DNA of 10,248 nucleotides, taken from assembly GCA_947468785.1 (NCBI GenBank), contig CANIMS010000035.1, positions 1 through 10,248 of the forward strand, written 5' to 3'. Shown piece after piece: positions 1-6,418 of this stretch. Below the pieces are notes generated by a model. It had not been told where the DNA came from. It saw only the letters and a list, made by a program, of their open reading frames with translations, and made no database searches. A program made the translations under genes and the position numbers. The first letter of the stretch is position 1. Every line of letters starts with the position of its first letter. Source of the DNA: Betaproteobacteria bacterium (GTDB taxonomy: Bacteria > Pseudomonadota > Gammaproteobacteria > Burkholderiales > Burkholderiaceae).

Positions 1-435
1 CAAGATGGTATTCAGCAGGTATTGACCGCTAAAGATCCAAAGCAAGTTACTGAACTTTTGAGCGCCGATGCAATGCAAGTTGCTGGTAGCCAAGCCGCTG
101 CTTATCAAAAGAAAGTTTCTAAAGTATTGCGTGATAGCAATAAAGAATTTGCTAACGTTGTTGATGCAAGTATCGACCAAATGCAAGATGGTTTCCAAGA
201 GTGGATCAATACCGTAACTGCTAACGCACCGGCTGGTTCTGATGCATTTGTATCCTCTTTCAAAACTGTATACGGTAGTGCATTGCAAGGTTTTGAGCAG
301 TTCCGCGCTGCTAGCAAAGAAGCATTTGCAACTGTAGAAAAAACTGCTGATCAAGCAATCGACGCTGTTCAAGGTCAAATGGCTCAAGTTAAGAAAGCTG
401 CTACTCCTGCTTCACGTAGCCGTAAATCTGCTTAA
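1..435 (+). CDS. phaP: Phasin family protein, 3' part (5' end outside window)
   Basis: Phasins coat polyhydroxyalkanoate granules in the cytoplasm and control their number and size. The frame is open from base 1, giving 144 visible residues, so the gene begins upstream. The TTG at 22 is probably an internal codon, because the reading frame and the helical character continue before it. The visible protein is almost wholly amphipathic helix, rich in Ala, Gln, Lys and Phe, with a phasin-like segment around the residues GFEQFRAASKEAFATVEK. It ends in a basic tail, PASRSRKSA, typical of betaproteobacterial phasins. No membrane segment or signal peptide is visible. Codon choice is strongly biased (GCT, GGT, CGT, GAA), as in highly expressed genes, which fits an abundant granule protein. 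It converges on rmuC, with a strong terminator between them. The family call rests on composition and motif resemblance. A granule-associated PhaM-like protein is the main alternative. Confidence 0.85.
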   Translation, partial: QDGIQQVLTAKDPKQVTELLSADAMQVAGSQAAAYQKKVSKVLRDSNKEFANVVDASIDQMQDGFQEWINTVTANAPAGSDAFVSSFKTVYGSALQGFEQFRAASKEAFATVEKTADQAIDAVQGQMAQVKKAATPASRSRKSA

Positions 436-477
436 TCTACTTTGATAAGTTAGTTTTAGTTAAGAAATACGTTTAAA

Positions 478-514
478 GAAAACCCCACCTAGTGCAAACT
501 GGGTGGGGTTTTTA
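478..514. terminator. Bidirectional intrinsic terminator between phasin and rmuC
   Basis: Bases 479-493 pair with 498-512 to form a 15-bp stem with one T-G wobble (490:501). It is closed by the loop GCAA (494-497), a GNRA tetraloop. On the + strand the stem runs into TTTTTATTT. On the - strand the flank reads TTTTCTTT. It lies 43 nt past the phasin stop and about 35 nt past the rmuC stop, so it can serve both convergent genes. Confidence 0.9.
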
Positions 515-548
515 TTTGACTCACAAAAAGCTTTTGGTGGGCGATCGA

Positions 549-1823
549 TTATTCGGGGTCTACAGAAGACTCGATTAAGGGAGCAGATAAAGTCTTGCTG
601 GGTTTAACGCCTAGCTCTCGAACCTTTTCTGCAGATCGAATGAGATTACCTTTGCCACTCTTGAGCTTATTAAAGGCATCGTGGTAACTAGTTTGTGCTT
701 GATCCAAACGCTGACCAAGTTTTTCTAGGTCATCTACAAAACCGACAAACTTATCGTAGAGGTTGCCACATTGCTTTGCAATTTCTAAAGCATTACGGTT
801 CTGATGATCCTGGCGCCATAGGTGAGCAACAGTGCGAAGAGTAGCCATTAGGGTGCTTGGGCAAACAAGAACAATATTCTTTGTAAGTGCCTCTTGATAG
901 AGATTGGGGGCTGTCTTAAGGGCTAGCAAAAATGCGGGTTCAATTGGCACAAACATCAGTACAAAGTCTACAGAACCTACGCCATACAGGGCGCTATAGT
1001 TTTTACCCGATAGGCCTTGGATATGCTGCCGTAAAGATTGAATATGAGCCGCCAACTCCTGTTCCGCAGCTAGCGGATCGGTTGCTTCAGCATGACGAGC
1101 ATAGGCCGTAATAGAGACTTTGCTATCAACTACTAGGCTTCGGCCCTCGGGAAGCTTAACAACAACGTCAGGCTGTAGACGTGAACCATCTATTTGGGTA
1201 TGACTATCTTGAACTAAATACTCTTCGCCCTTGCGGAGTCCTGAAGATTCCAAAATGGATTCAAGTACAAGCTCGCCCCAATTGCCCTGAACTTTAGAGT
1301 CACCCTTTAATGCTTGAGTCAAAGAGCGCGTCTCATCTGACATGCGCAGATTGAGATTAGCAAGGCGCTCGATTTCACTTTTGAGGGCAAAGCGCTCACG
1401 CGCTTCATTGCCATAGGAGTTATTGACCTGCTCTTTGAACTCAGTAAGTTTGGTTTGTAAAGGCTTTAAAAGTGCATCTAAGCTAGCAGCATTTTGCTCA
1501 GTAAAACGCTTAGACTTATCTTCCAGAATTTCATTAGCGAGGTTTTTGAATTGGCTCGTCAAGGCTTCCTTAGCTTCATTGAGAGATTCAATTCTGCCTA
1601 AGCCCTGTTTACGTTCTGAGTCTAGCTCGGCCTCTAAACGAATAGCATTCTGGATGGCTTGATCGCGTTCAGTACGTAAGCTGATAGCTAGAGCAGATTC
1701 TGTTTGCGCTTGTATTTCAGAGCGCGCAAGAGCTGAGCGCAAACTCAATACATAAACCAAAAGGCCTACACATAATCCAACTGGTAGGCCAAATAGCAGT
1801 AAAGAGCTTAGATCAAACGTCAC
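549..1823 (-). CDS. rmuC: RmuC family protein (DNA recombination/maintenance, nuclease-like fold)
   Basis: RmuC limits inversions between short inverted repeats in E. coli and has a predicted PD-(D/E)xK nuclease fold; its biochemical activity is still not well defined. The product has 424 residues, usual for the family. Residues 6-27 form one hydrophobic segment, an N-terminal membrane anchor. Residues 30-170 are a long charged coiled coil. The RmuC domain follows: GNWGE at 180-184, then PD at 219-220 and the core VVDSKVS near 231-237, whose D233-x-K235 fits the nuclease-like motif. The start is GTG at 1823 with no convincing Shine-Dalgarno sequence. It was chosen because it places the membrane segment at the N-terminus. 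It lies 15 nt behind grxD and is probably cotranscribed with it. It ends before the bidirectional terminator. The family assignment is strong, the exact start less so. Confidence 0.93.
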   Translation of the reverse strand: MTFDLSSLLLFGLPVGLCVGLLVYVLSLRSALARSEIQAQTESALAISLRTERDQAIQNAIRLEAELDSERKQGLGRIESLNEAKEALTSQFKNLANEILEDKSKRFTEQNAASLDALLKPLQTKLTEFKEQVNNSYGNEARERFALKSEIERLANLNLRMSDETRSLTQALKGDSKVQGNWGELVLESILESSGLRKGEEYLVQDSHTQIDGSRLQPDVVVKLPEGRSLVVDSKVSITAYARHAEATDPLAAEQELAAHIQSLRQHIQGLSGKNYSALYGVGSVDFVLMFVPIEPAFLLALKTAPNLYQEALTKNIVLVCPSTLMATLRTVAHLWRQDHQNRNALEIAKQCGNLYDKFVGFVDDLEKLGQRLDQAQTSYHDAFNKLKSGKGNLIRSAEKVRELGVKPSKTLSAPLIESSVDPE

Positions 1824-1838
1824 AGGGTGCTGAAAAAA

Positions 1839-2147
1839 TTAAGCTTGAATTAATTTTTTCAGTTCACCGGATTCATGCATCTCAGTCATGATGTCTGAGC
1901 CACCAATAAATTCACCATTGATATAGAGCTGAGGAATAGTGGGCCAATTGGAGAATTGTTTAATGCCTTGGCGAATGCCTTCGTCTTCTAATACGTTGAC
2001 GGTATGTAGCGTATCCACGCCACTGGCACGAAGGATGTTAATGGCATTACCCGAGAATCCACACTGAGGGAATTGAGCGGTACCTTTCATAAACAGCACT
2101 ACAGGGTGACTTGTTACGATTTCTTTAATTTGAGCTTGTGTATCCAT
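1839..2147 (-). CDS. grxD: Monothiol glutaredoxin, Grx4/CGFS type
   Basis: CGFS glutaredoxins bind a [2Fe-2S] cluster with glutathione as a dimer and pass it to target proteins in the cytosol; they often work with BolA proteins. The 102-residue product shows the family signature: K21-G-T, then C29-G-F-S, the TIP cis-proline loop at 70-72 and GGSDIM at 82-87. The start at 2147 was chosen over the in-frame ATG at 2168. It has GGAAAG 5 nt upstream, it matches the usual family N-terminus, and the longer form would begin inside a promoter -10 element. The gene follows prmC after a 99-nt gap and precedes rmuC by 15 nt. grxD near hemA-prfA-prmC is, from memory, a common arrangement in Burkholderiaceae. 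Confidence 0.95.
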   Translation of the reverse strand: MDTQAQIKEIVTSHPVVLFMKGTAQFPQCGFSGNAINILRASGVDTLHTVNVLEDEGIRQGIKQFSNWPTIPQLYINGEFIGGSDIMTEMHESGELKKLIQA

Positions 2148-2166
2148 AAATTCTTTCCAGAAGAGC

Positions 2167-2194
2167 ATTATTTCTATTAATGCGCCGGTGTAAA
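2167..2194 (-). promoter_or_regulatory. Probable sigma-70 promoter for grxD-rmuC
   Basis: Read on the - strand, TTTACA (2194-2189) is followed after 16 nt by AATAAT (2172-2167). Each hexamer matches five of six consensus bases. The start point would fall near 2160, about a dozen bases before the grxD ATG at 2147. This lets grxD be expressed apart from hemA-prfA-prmC. The rest of the 2148-2246 gap holds no clear terminator. Confidence 0.5.
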
Positions 2195-2246
2195 TCGACG
2201 CCCGTTTAATTTTAAGACTTTATCCCAAAAAGGGTTATTGAAGGGC

Positions 2247-3089
2247 TTATTTGCGTCCCGAGGCAACCCGATGGTGACCAGCTAAATCAAGATGGGTTTC
2301 AATATCTCTCAGACCTGCTGATTTCATCAGATCAATCACCGCTGCAGATTGATCAAATCCATGCTCAATAGCGATCAGTCCGGAGGGTTTTAAGTGTTCC
2401 TGGGCCCCAGAGATGATGGTCCTTAAACAGCTAAGGCCGTCTGCCTGATCCGTTAACGCATTAATAGGCTCAAAACGAAGATCACCTTGTAGTAGATGTG
2501 GATCATTGCTTTCAATATAAGGAGGATTACTTAAGATGAGATCAAATTGCTCTTCCTTACTAATAGCTTCATACCAATTGCCCTGCACTAACTGCACTCT
2601 CGCTTCTAATCCTAAGTTTTTAGTATTTTTTAGGGCGATGGCCAAGGCTTCAGATGAGTGATCGGTGGCAGTTGCCGCTATATTGGGAGAGGCACTAGCG
2701 ATGGCTAATGCAATTGCTCCAGAGCCTGTTCCTAAATCCAGTAAGCTTGCTTTACCACTCAGCTGGTCAATTTCACGAAGTCCAATCTCAACAAGTAATT
2801 CGGTTTCTGGTCGCGGAATTAATACACCGGGCGCCACCAGTAACTCAATATTATGAAACCCCTTTTTACCGATTAAGTAGGCAATAGGCTGCCCATTCAA
2901 GCGCCCAGATTCGAGTTCCCTCCAGTACGCAAGAGCACTTGGACTTAGCTCCATTTCATCACGTGAGAGTAGGGCTGAACGGGGTAGTTGATAGTGTTGT
3001 TCGAGCGCATGAGCAAGCAACAAACGTGCTTCATTTTGGGGGAGGGCCGAACTGCGCAATAGATCGCGCAAGGATAAATCACCACTCAT
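2247..3089 (-). CDS. prmC: Release factor glutamine methyltransferase PrmC (HemK)
   Basis: PrmC transfers a methyl group from S-adenosylmethionine to the glutamine of the GGQ motif in release factors RF1 and RF2, which speeds peptide release. The 280-residue protein has an N-terminal helical substrate-binding domain (about 1-85). The segment around PRPETELLV at 92-100 links it to a Rossmann methyltransferase domain with LDLGTGSGAIAL at 117-128 (SAM-binding motif I). The catalytic NPPY lies at 189-192, give or take one. The ATG at 3089 was chosen; the preceding TTG at 3092 adds only one residue. The gene starts 6 nt after the prfA stop with only a weak ribosome site, so translational coupling is likely. 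Its substrate is encoded by the gene just upstream. The old name hemK reflects the hemA neighbourhood, not a role in haem synthesis. Confidence 0.97.
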   Translation of the reverse strand: MSGDLSLRDLLRSSALPQNEARLLLAHALEQHYQLPRSALLSRDEMELSPSALAYWRELESGRLNGQPIAYLIGKKGFHNIELLVAPGVLIPRPETELLVEIGLREIDQLSGKASLLDLGTGSGAIALAIASASPNIAATATDHSSEALAIALKNTKNLGLEARVQLVQGNWYEAISKEEQFDLILSNPPYIESNDPHLLQGDLRFEPINALTDQADGLSCLRTIISGAQEHLKPSGLIAIEHGFDQSAAVIDLMKSAGLRDIETHLDLAGHHRVASGRK

Positions 3090-3095
3090 CAAATG

Positions 3096-4175
3096 TTAGC
3101 TATCGCCTAGTGCGGCAAGTAGTTCGGCTTGGTGTTCAGATGCAAGAGCATTACAGAGGTCGTCTAAATCGCCATCCATCATGGCATCAATCTTGTAGAG
3201 CGTTAGATTAATACGGTGATCTGATATGCGTCCCTGTGGAAAGTTATAGGTTCGAATGCGATCACTGCGATCACCAGAGCCAATCAGTGATTTTCTAGTT
3301 TGTGCCTCTAGCTGGTGCTTTTCACGTTCACGGGCATCCATGATGCGCGATACCAGAACCTTCATGGCTTGTTCACGATTACGGTGCTGGCTTCGATCAT
3401 CTTGGCACTCGACTACTGTACCTGTCGGCAAATGGGTGATACGAACGGCAGAGTCTGTTTTATTAATATGCTGACCTCCAGCTCCGGAGGCTCTAAAGGT
3501 ATCAATTCGAAGCTCTGCCGGATTGATTTTGACTGCCTCTAATTCATCCGCTTCAGGCATGACAGCCACTGTACAGGCGGATGTGTGAATACGCCCCTGA
3601 GTTTCAGTTTGTGGAACTCGTTGCACGCGATGTCCACCGGATTCAAATTTGAGTCGTGAATAAACTGATTGCCCAACTAAGCGAAGAACTACTTCTTTGT
3701 ATCCACCTAGATCCGATTCAGCAGCGCTGACGATTTCTACCTTCCATCCCTGACGCTCCGCAAAGCGGGTATACATGCGTAATAGATCCCCAGCAAACAA
3801 AGCGCTTTCATCTCCACCGGTACCTGCACGAATTTCTAAAAAAACATTGCGTTCATCATTTACATCCTTAGGAAGTAGGAGTTTTTGTAAAACCCCTTCA
3901 AGCTCTTCCATCGTAGCGAGTGCTTGCTTTTGCTCATCATCAGCAAAGTCCTTCATCTCAGGATCTTTACGCATTTCTTCGGCGGCCTGTGAATCTGCCT
4001 CTGCTTGTTTATAGAGAGCAAACTGTTCAACTACAGCAGCAATATCAGAATGTTCGCGCGTGAGCTTCCGATAAGCATCCATATTTTTGGTTGCTTCTTC
4101 TGAAGTTAAAAGGGAATTGAGTTCGGCTAAGCGCGTATCTAGGTGATCTAGCTTAGCCCGCATGCTGGGCTTCAT
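3096..4175 (-). CDS. prfA: Peptide chain release factor 1 (RF1)
   Basis: RF1 recognises UAA and UAG in the ribosomal A site and triggers hydrolysis of peptidyl-tRNA. The 359-residue product is full length and keeps E. coli-like numbering. Domain 1 is helical (about 1-105). The codon-recognition tripeptide of the PxT type reads PQT at 188-190, where E. coli has PAT. The catalytic GGQ is at 233-235 within [16 protein letters not shown]235 is the expected target of PrmC, encoded next. The N-terminus MKPS matches the E. coli start, supporting the ATG at 4175. That ATG directly follows the hemA TAG with no base between them, so the two are almost certainly one transcript and probably coupled in translation. 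A weak AGAAG lies upstream, inside hemA. Confidence 0.98.
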   Translation of the reverse strand: MKPSMRAKLDHLDTRLAELNSLLTSEEATKNMDAYRKLTREHSDIAAVVEQFALYKQAEADSQAAEEMRKDPEMKDFADDEQKQALATMEELEGVLQKLLLPKDVNDERNVFLEIRAGTGGDESALFAGDLLRMYTRFAERQGWKVEIVSAAESDLGGYKEVVLRLVGQSVYSRLKFESGGHRVQRVPQTETQGRIHTSACTVAVMPEADELEAVKINPAELRIDTFRASGAGGQHINKTDSAVRITHLPTGTVVECQDDRSQHRNREQAMKVLVSRIMDAREREKHQLEAQTRKSLIGSGDRSDRIRTYNFPQGRISDHRINLTLYKIDAMMDGDLDDLCNALASEHQAELLAALGDS

Positions 4176-5492
4176 CTAATGATCTTCTGGCTTAGGGTGT
4201 GATGCAAATAGCTTGGGCAGCAACTTCATGAGAGCATCACGCTCTGCACCATTGGAGTGTTGCAGTGCATGAAGTGAGCCGTGTAAAAATTTATTAGTAA
4301 GGCCTTGGGCCATTGCATTAAGGACTTCTTGTGGATCATCACCACGCATTAGGCGTTTCATCGCACGCTCAAGCTCAAGCTGTCTCAAGCGCTCACCTTG
4401 CTGCTGGATATCCTGAATAATCGGCACTGCGTTGCGACCTTGCATCCAATGCATAAAGTTACCAACGCGGTCTTCAATAATGGCCTCGGCTTGACTAACC
4501 GCTGCTTGACGCAAATTGCTACCTGTCTGAATCATGACCCCGAGGTCATCGACGGTATAGAGATAGACATCATCTAATCTGGAAATTTCAGGCTCAAAGT
4601 CACGAGGGACGGCTAAGTCGATCATGACCATGGGTTTGCGACGACGTAGCTTCAGAGCACTTTCAACCATGCCAAGACCAATGATCGGCAGCGAGGATGC
4701 TGTGCTTGAGACAATAATGTCAAATTCATGAAGACGGCTGGGTAGCTCAGATAGTCTGAGTGATTCAGCTTGAATATCTTGCTCAGAAATAGAGTCTGCT
4801 AATTCTTGGCCGCGTTCAATAGTGCGATTAGCGACGGCAACATTTTTAGGTTTACGCGCAACAAAATGGGTTGCACACAAAGTAATCATGTCACCGGCAC
4901 CAATAAATAAAATTCTTTGATCTGAAATTTTTTCAAAGATGCGCTCAGAGAGGCGAACAGAGGCTGCAGCCATGGAAATCGAATGGGCGCCAATTTCTGT
5001 TGAGCCTCGAACCTCTTTGGCGACAGCAAATGTTTTCTGGAATAGTTGGTTTAGATAGGTGCCTAAAACCCCTGCGTCATTAGCAGTTCGAACAGCATCC
5101 TTCATTTGTCCCAAAATTTGGGTTTCTCCAAGCACCATTGAATCTAAACCACACGCTACTCTGAAGGTATGGCGAACTGCGTCTGATTGGGGGAGAGAAT
5201 AAATATGAGGCTGAAGGCTACTGGGCGCAAGTTGTTGTGTTTTGGCTAACCAATCAAATGTAGCTTCATGTAAAAGGCTAGCAGCACTTGCATCATTTGC
5301 AGCGCAGTAGACTTCAGTGCGGTTACAGGTAGACAAAATCGTAGCCTCAGGCAGACCAGCCTGATTTGAGCCTACTAAATGTTGGCGAAGATCATGCAAC
5401 GCTTCTTGAAGAAATTCGGGGTCAAAGGCGACTTTTTCCCGAATGGCGACCGGTGCTGTGTGATGATTGATGCCGAGTGTCAACAACTTCAT
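4176..5492 (-). CDS. hemA: Glutamyl-tRNA reductase
   Basis: HemA reduces glutamyl-tRNA(Glu) with NADPH to glutamate-1-semialdehyde, the first committed step of the C5 route to haem and other tetrapyrroles. The 438-residue protein begins [18 protein letters not shown], the conserved N-terminus of the family, so the ATG at 5492 is secure. The catalytic cysteine is C56 in [10 protein letters not shown]. The glutamyl-tRNA-binding segment [15 protein letters not shown] follows at 114-128. The NADPH-binding Rossmann motif FIGAGDM is at 195-201, with the dimerisation helices at the C-terminus (about 330-438). Presence of hemA suggests that this organism uses the C5 pathway and not ALA synthase. Upstream there is no ribosome-binding site but a perfect TATAAT ending 7 nt before the ATG (see the promoter entry). 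It abuts prfA with zero spacing. The order hemA-prfA-prmC is the same as in E. coli. Confidence 0.98.
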   Translation of the reverse strand: MKLLTLGINHHTAPVAIREKVAFDPEFLQEALHDLRQHLVGSNQAGLPEATILSTCNRTEVYCAANDASAASLLHEATFDWLAKTQQLAPSSLQPHIYSLPQSDAVRHTFRVACGLDSMVLGETQILGQMKDAVRTANDAGVLGTYLNQLFQKTFAVAKEVRGSTEIGAHSISMAAASVRLSERIFEKISDQRILFIGAGDMITLCATHFVARKPKNVAVANRTIERGQELADSISEQDIQAESLRLSELPSRLHEFDIIVSSTASSLPIIGLGMVESALKLRRRKPMVMIDLAVPRDFEPEISRLDDVYLYTVDDLGVMIQTGSNLRQAAVSQAEAIIEDRVGNFMHWMQGRNAVPIIQDIQQQGERLRQLELERAMKRLMRGDDPQEVLNAMAQGLTNKFLHGSLHALQHSNGAERDALMKLLPKLFASHPKPEDH

Positions 5493-5495
5493 AAT
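5467..5495 (+). promoter_or_regulatory. Possible sigma-70 promoter for the small membrane protein gene
   Basis: On the + strand TTGATG (5467-5472, four of six consensus bases) is followed after 17 nt by CATAAT (5490-5495, five of six). The start would fall near 5502, giving a leader of about 34 nt that contains the GGGGG tract before the ATG at 5536. It lies within the first codons of hemA on the other strand. Support is sequence resemblance only. Confidence 0.35.
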
Positions 5496-5499
5496 GGTG

Positions 5500-5505
5500 A
5501 TTATA
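5500..5505 (-). promoter_or_regulatory. Candidate hemA -10 element (possibly leaderless mRNA)
   Basis: On the - strand bases 5505-5500 read TATAAT, a perfect -10 consensus. Seven bases separate it from the hemA ATG (5492-5490), so transcription would be expected to start at or next to the A of the start codon. No Shine-Dalgarno sequence precedes hemA, which fits a leaderless message. The -35 region is poor (CCCATT at the 17-nt spacing), so an activator or another promoter further up may be needed. Confidence 0.4.
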
Positions 5506-5535
5506 GATTTGATGACGCTAATAATGGGGGTAAGA

Positions 5536-5790
5536 ATGGGGTTTTTGGCTTTTCTGCTAATTGGCGGGGTATCAGGGGCTTGTGCTTGGATTTTTTACCC
5601 TGGCCGCGCTAGTGGACCAAAGCCTAGAAAGCTCTTCTTGGCGAGCTTTCTAGGCTTTATTGCGGCAGCCACCAGCTCATATGCGGGGCAATACACCGGT
5701 TTTTTTCAGTCTGGGCAGATGCTTGAGTGGCTAAGCGCTATTTTTGCATCCTGTCTAGCGGGGTGTATGTTTGCTGCTTTTACAAAGTAG
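5536..5790 (+). CDS. Small membrane protein, GlsB/YeaQ/YmgE-like
   Basis: This 84-residue protein is very hydrophobic, with about three membrane segments (roughly 3-20, 33-50 and 63-82) and a short basic stretch, GPKPRK, at 27-32. The segment [16 protein letters not shown] resembles the first helix plus PGR turn of the GlsB/YeaQ/YmgE (transglycosylase-associated) family, whose members are about 80-85 residues and whose function is not settled. The ATG at 5536 was chosen because GGGGG lies 5 nt upstream and the size then fits the family. In-frame starts at 5524, 5512, 5494 and 5467 would add residues, some overlapping hemA on the other strand. It is divergent from hemA and convergent with the toxin gene (13 nt apart). 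A perfect inverted repeat covers codons 29-41. A protein of unknown role is the cautious reading; the family link is moderate. Confidence 0.6.
   Translation: MGFLAFLLIGGVSGACAWIFYPGRASGPKPRKLFLASFLGFIAAATSSYAGQYTGFFQSGQMLEWLSAIFASCLAGCMFAAFTK
5619..5658. repeat. Perfect 16-bp inverted repeat with 8-nt loop
   Basis: Bases 5619-5634 (AAAGCCTAGAAAGCTC) are exactly complementary to 5643-5658, around the loop TTCTTGGC. Both arms lie inside the small membrane gene (codons 29-41). In either direction the second arm ends in CTTT. On the + strand ATTG follows, so the uridine run is short and intrinsic termination would be weak. It sits between mazF and hemA, about 145 nt past the toxin stop and 127 nt before the hemA start, where a leftward transcript would meet it. 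Confidence 0.75.
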
Positions 5791-5803
5791 CAAAAAAATC
5801 TAG

Positions 5804-6130
5804 CTATGCCAGCCCAAGCCAAAGGGCTAGAGCTCTATTAACGCGAACGAGTATTGAGTCATCGATTTCACCAATTACAGCCCCAATCCTCTCTTTACGA
5901 ATTGACATAATTTTGTCTATTTGAATCTGAGATTCTTTCGAGAGGCCGTTTTGCTTGTTTGGCGTGACATCAAGGCGGAATATTGGCGCCTGGACTAGGC
6001 TGCTAGAGATTAATGCAACAGTAATTGTTGCATGTATGTCATTAAATACATCTGATTGGAGAACTAAGGCTGGTCTAGGTTTTCCAAAATCCCCTTGTAA
6101 TGCGATGGTAACGATACTGCCACGCCTCAT
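5804..6130 (-). CDS. mazF: MazF/PemK-family toxin (endoribonuclease)
   Basis: MazF/PemK toxins cut mRNA at short specific sequences and stop growth when the antitoxin is lost. The 108-residue product has the family pattern: MRRGSIVTI at the start (the RG-x-I strand), GKPRPALVLQSDVFN at 16-30, the central strand TITVALISS at 35-43, and the GL-x-K-x-S stretch at 62-67 followed by QIDKIMSI at 70-77. Length is typical (about 105-115). The ATG at 6130 overlaps the antitoxin TGA (ATGA, 4 nt), and GGATGG lies just upstream inside the antitoxin gene, so expression is coupled to the antitoxin. There is no membrane segment. It looks intact, so a working toxin is likely, but activity and cleavage site cannot be read from the sequence. 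Confidence 0.93.
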   Translation of the reverse strand: MRRGSIVTIALQGDFGKPRPALVLQSDVFNDIHATITVALISSSLVQAPIFRLDVTPNKQNGLSKESQIQIDKIMSIRKERIGAVIGEIDDSILVRVNRALALWLGLA

Positions 6131-6342
6131 AAACCATCCAAATCATTTAAAGCTAAATCTATAAAAGACATTAACTCTTTATCTGCGCGGTCGGCTTTTG
6201 CTACTAGCGCGGACTGACTACGACATTCCTCTAGAAACTCTGTTGAGTGGATGTTAGGAACCCAAATCTGAATAGGTCTAAGGCCTGCATCACGAAGTGT
6301 CAATCGATGTTTTTGAACTCTTTTGGCCGAATTGGATGTCAT
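6127..6342 (-). CDS. MazE-like antitoxin, DUF3018 type
   Basis: The 71-residue product neutralises the adjacent MazF-type toxin and probably binds the operator upstream. It fits the DUF3018 (MazE-like) pattern: a basic N-terminal helix, SAKRVQKHRLTLRDAGLRP, a strand PIQIWVPN at 22-29, then two helices rich in Ala, Asp and Glu ending near ELMSFIDLALNDL. The strand-helix-helix layout suggests a ribbon-helix-helix DNA-binding fold (inference). The ATG at 6342 was chosen over the in-frame ATG at 6375. The latter overlaps the -10 box, so it would not be in a transcript starting near 6367. A weak GAGA lies about 9-12 nt upstream. It is first in the pair, the usual antitoxin-toxin order. Confidence 0.88.
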   Translation of the reverse strand: MTSNSAKRVQKHRLTLRDAGLRPIQIWVPNIHSTEFLEECRSQSALVAKADRADKELMSFIDLALNDLDGL

Positions 6343-6358
6343 TTTTGCTGTCTCAGAA

Positions 6359-6373
6359 TACGTTACATGTAAC
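6359..6373. repeat. Operator palindrome copy 1 (promoter-proximal to mazE)
   Basis: TACGTTACATGTAAC, containing the perfect 12-bp palindrome GTTACATGTAAC (6362-6373). It lies directly against the -10 box on its downstream side and covers the expected transcription start near 6367. A second identical 15-base copy begins exactly 30 bases away. Confidence 0.8.
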
Positions 6374-6403
6374 ATTATACAAAAATACTACGTTACATGT
6401 AAC
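6374..6403 (-). promoter_or_regulatory. Promoter of the toxin-antitoxin operon
   Basis: On the - strand GTTACA (6403-6398, four of six to TTGACA) is followed after 18 nt by a perfect TATAAT (6379-6374). The -35 box lies inside palindrome copy 2 and the -10 box directly abuts copy 1. A dimer on either palindrome would block RNA polymerase, the standard arrangement for antitoxin autorepression. The gap between the ung stop and the antitoxin ATG is 76 nt and is mostly this element. Confidence 0.7.
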
Positions 6404-6404
6404 G
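6389..6404. repeat. Operator palindrome copy 2 (overlaps the -35 box)
   Basis: Second copy of TACGTTACATGTAAC (6389-6403). Here the palindrome extends by one pair to CGTTACATGTAACG (6391-6404). It lies on the far side of the -10 box from copy 1 and 13 nt past the ung stop. The centre-to-centre distance of 30 bp is near three helical turns, so both dimers could sit on one face of the DNA. Confidence 0.8.
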
Positions 6405-6418
6405 GCTGAATTTACCCA

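Noticed and set aside
2224..2236. Small CCC-AAAAA-GGG hairpin after prmC as a terminator
   Set aside because: Only three base pairs form, and there is no uridine run at a suitable place.
5467..5535. Longer start (TTG 5467) for the small membrane protein
   Set aside because: It would overlap the conserved N-terminus of hemA and lacks a ribosome-binding site. The ATG at 5536 has a GGGGG tract at good spacing and gives the family's usual length.
6343..6375. In-frame ATG at 6375 as the antitoxin start (11 extra residues)
   Set aside because: It overlaps the TATAAT box and lies upstream of the expected transcript start. The extra residues are just the translated operator palindrome.
6359..6403. 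The two 15-base repeats as target-site duplications or attachment sites of a mobile element
   Set aside because: Only 15 bases separate the copies and they hold a promoter. Each is a palindrome, which fits an operator, not an insertion scar.
6376..6418. Palindrome plus TTTTT after ung as an intrinsic terminator
   Set aside because: The hairpin would have only about five pairs, and the T run lies several bases away. It reads better as operator and promoter spacer.
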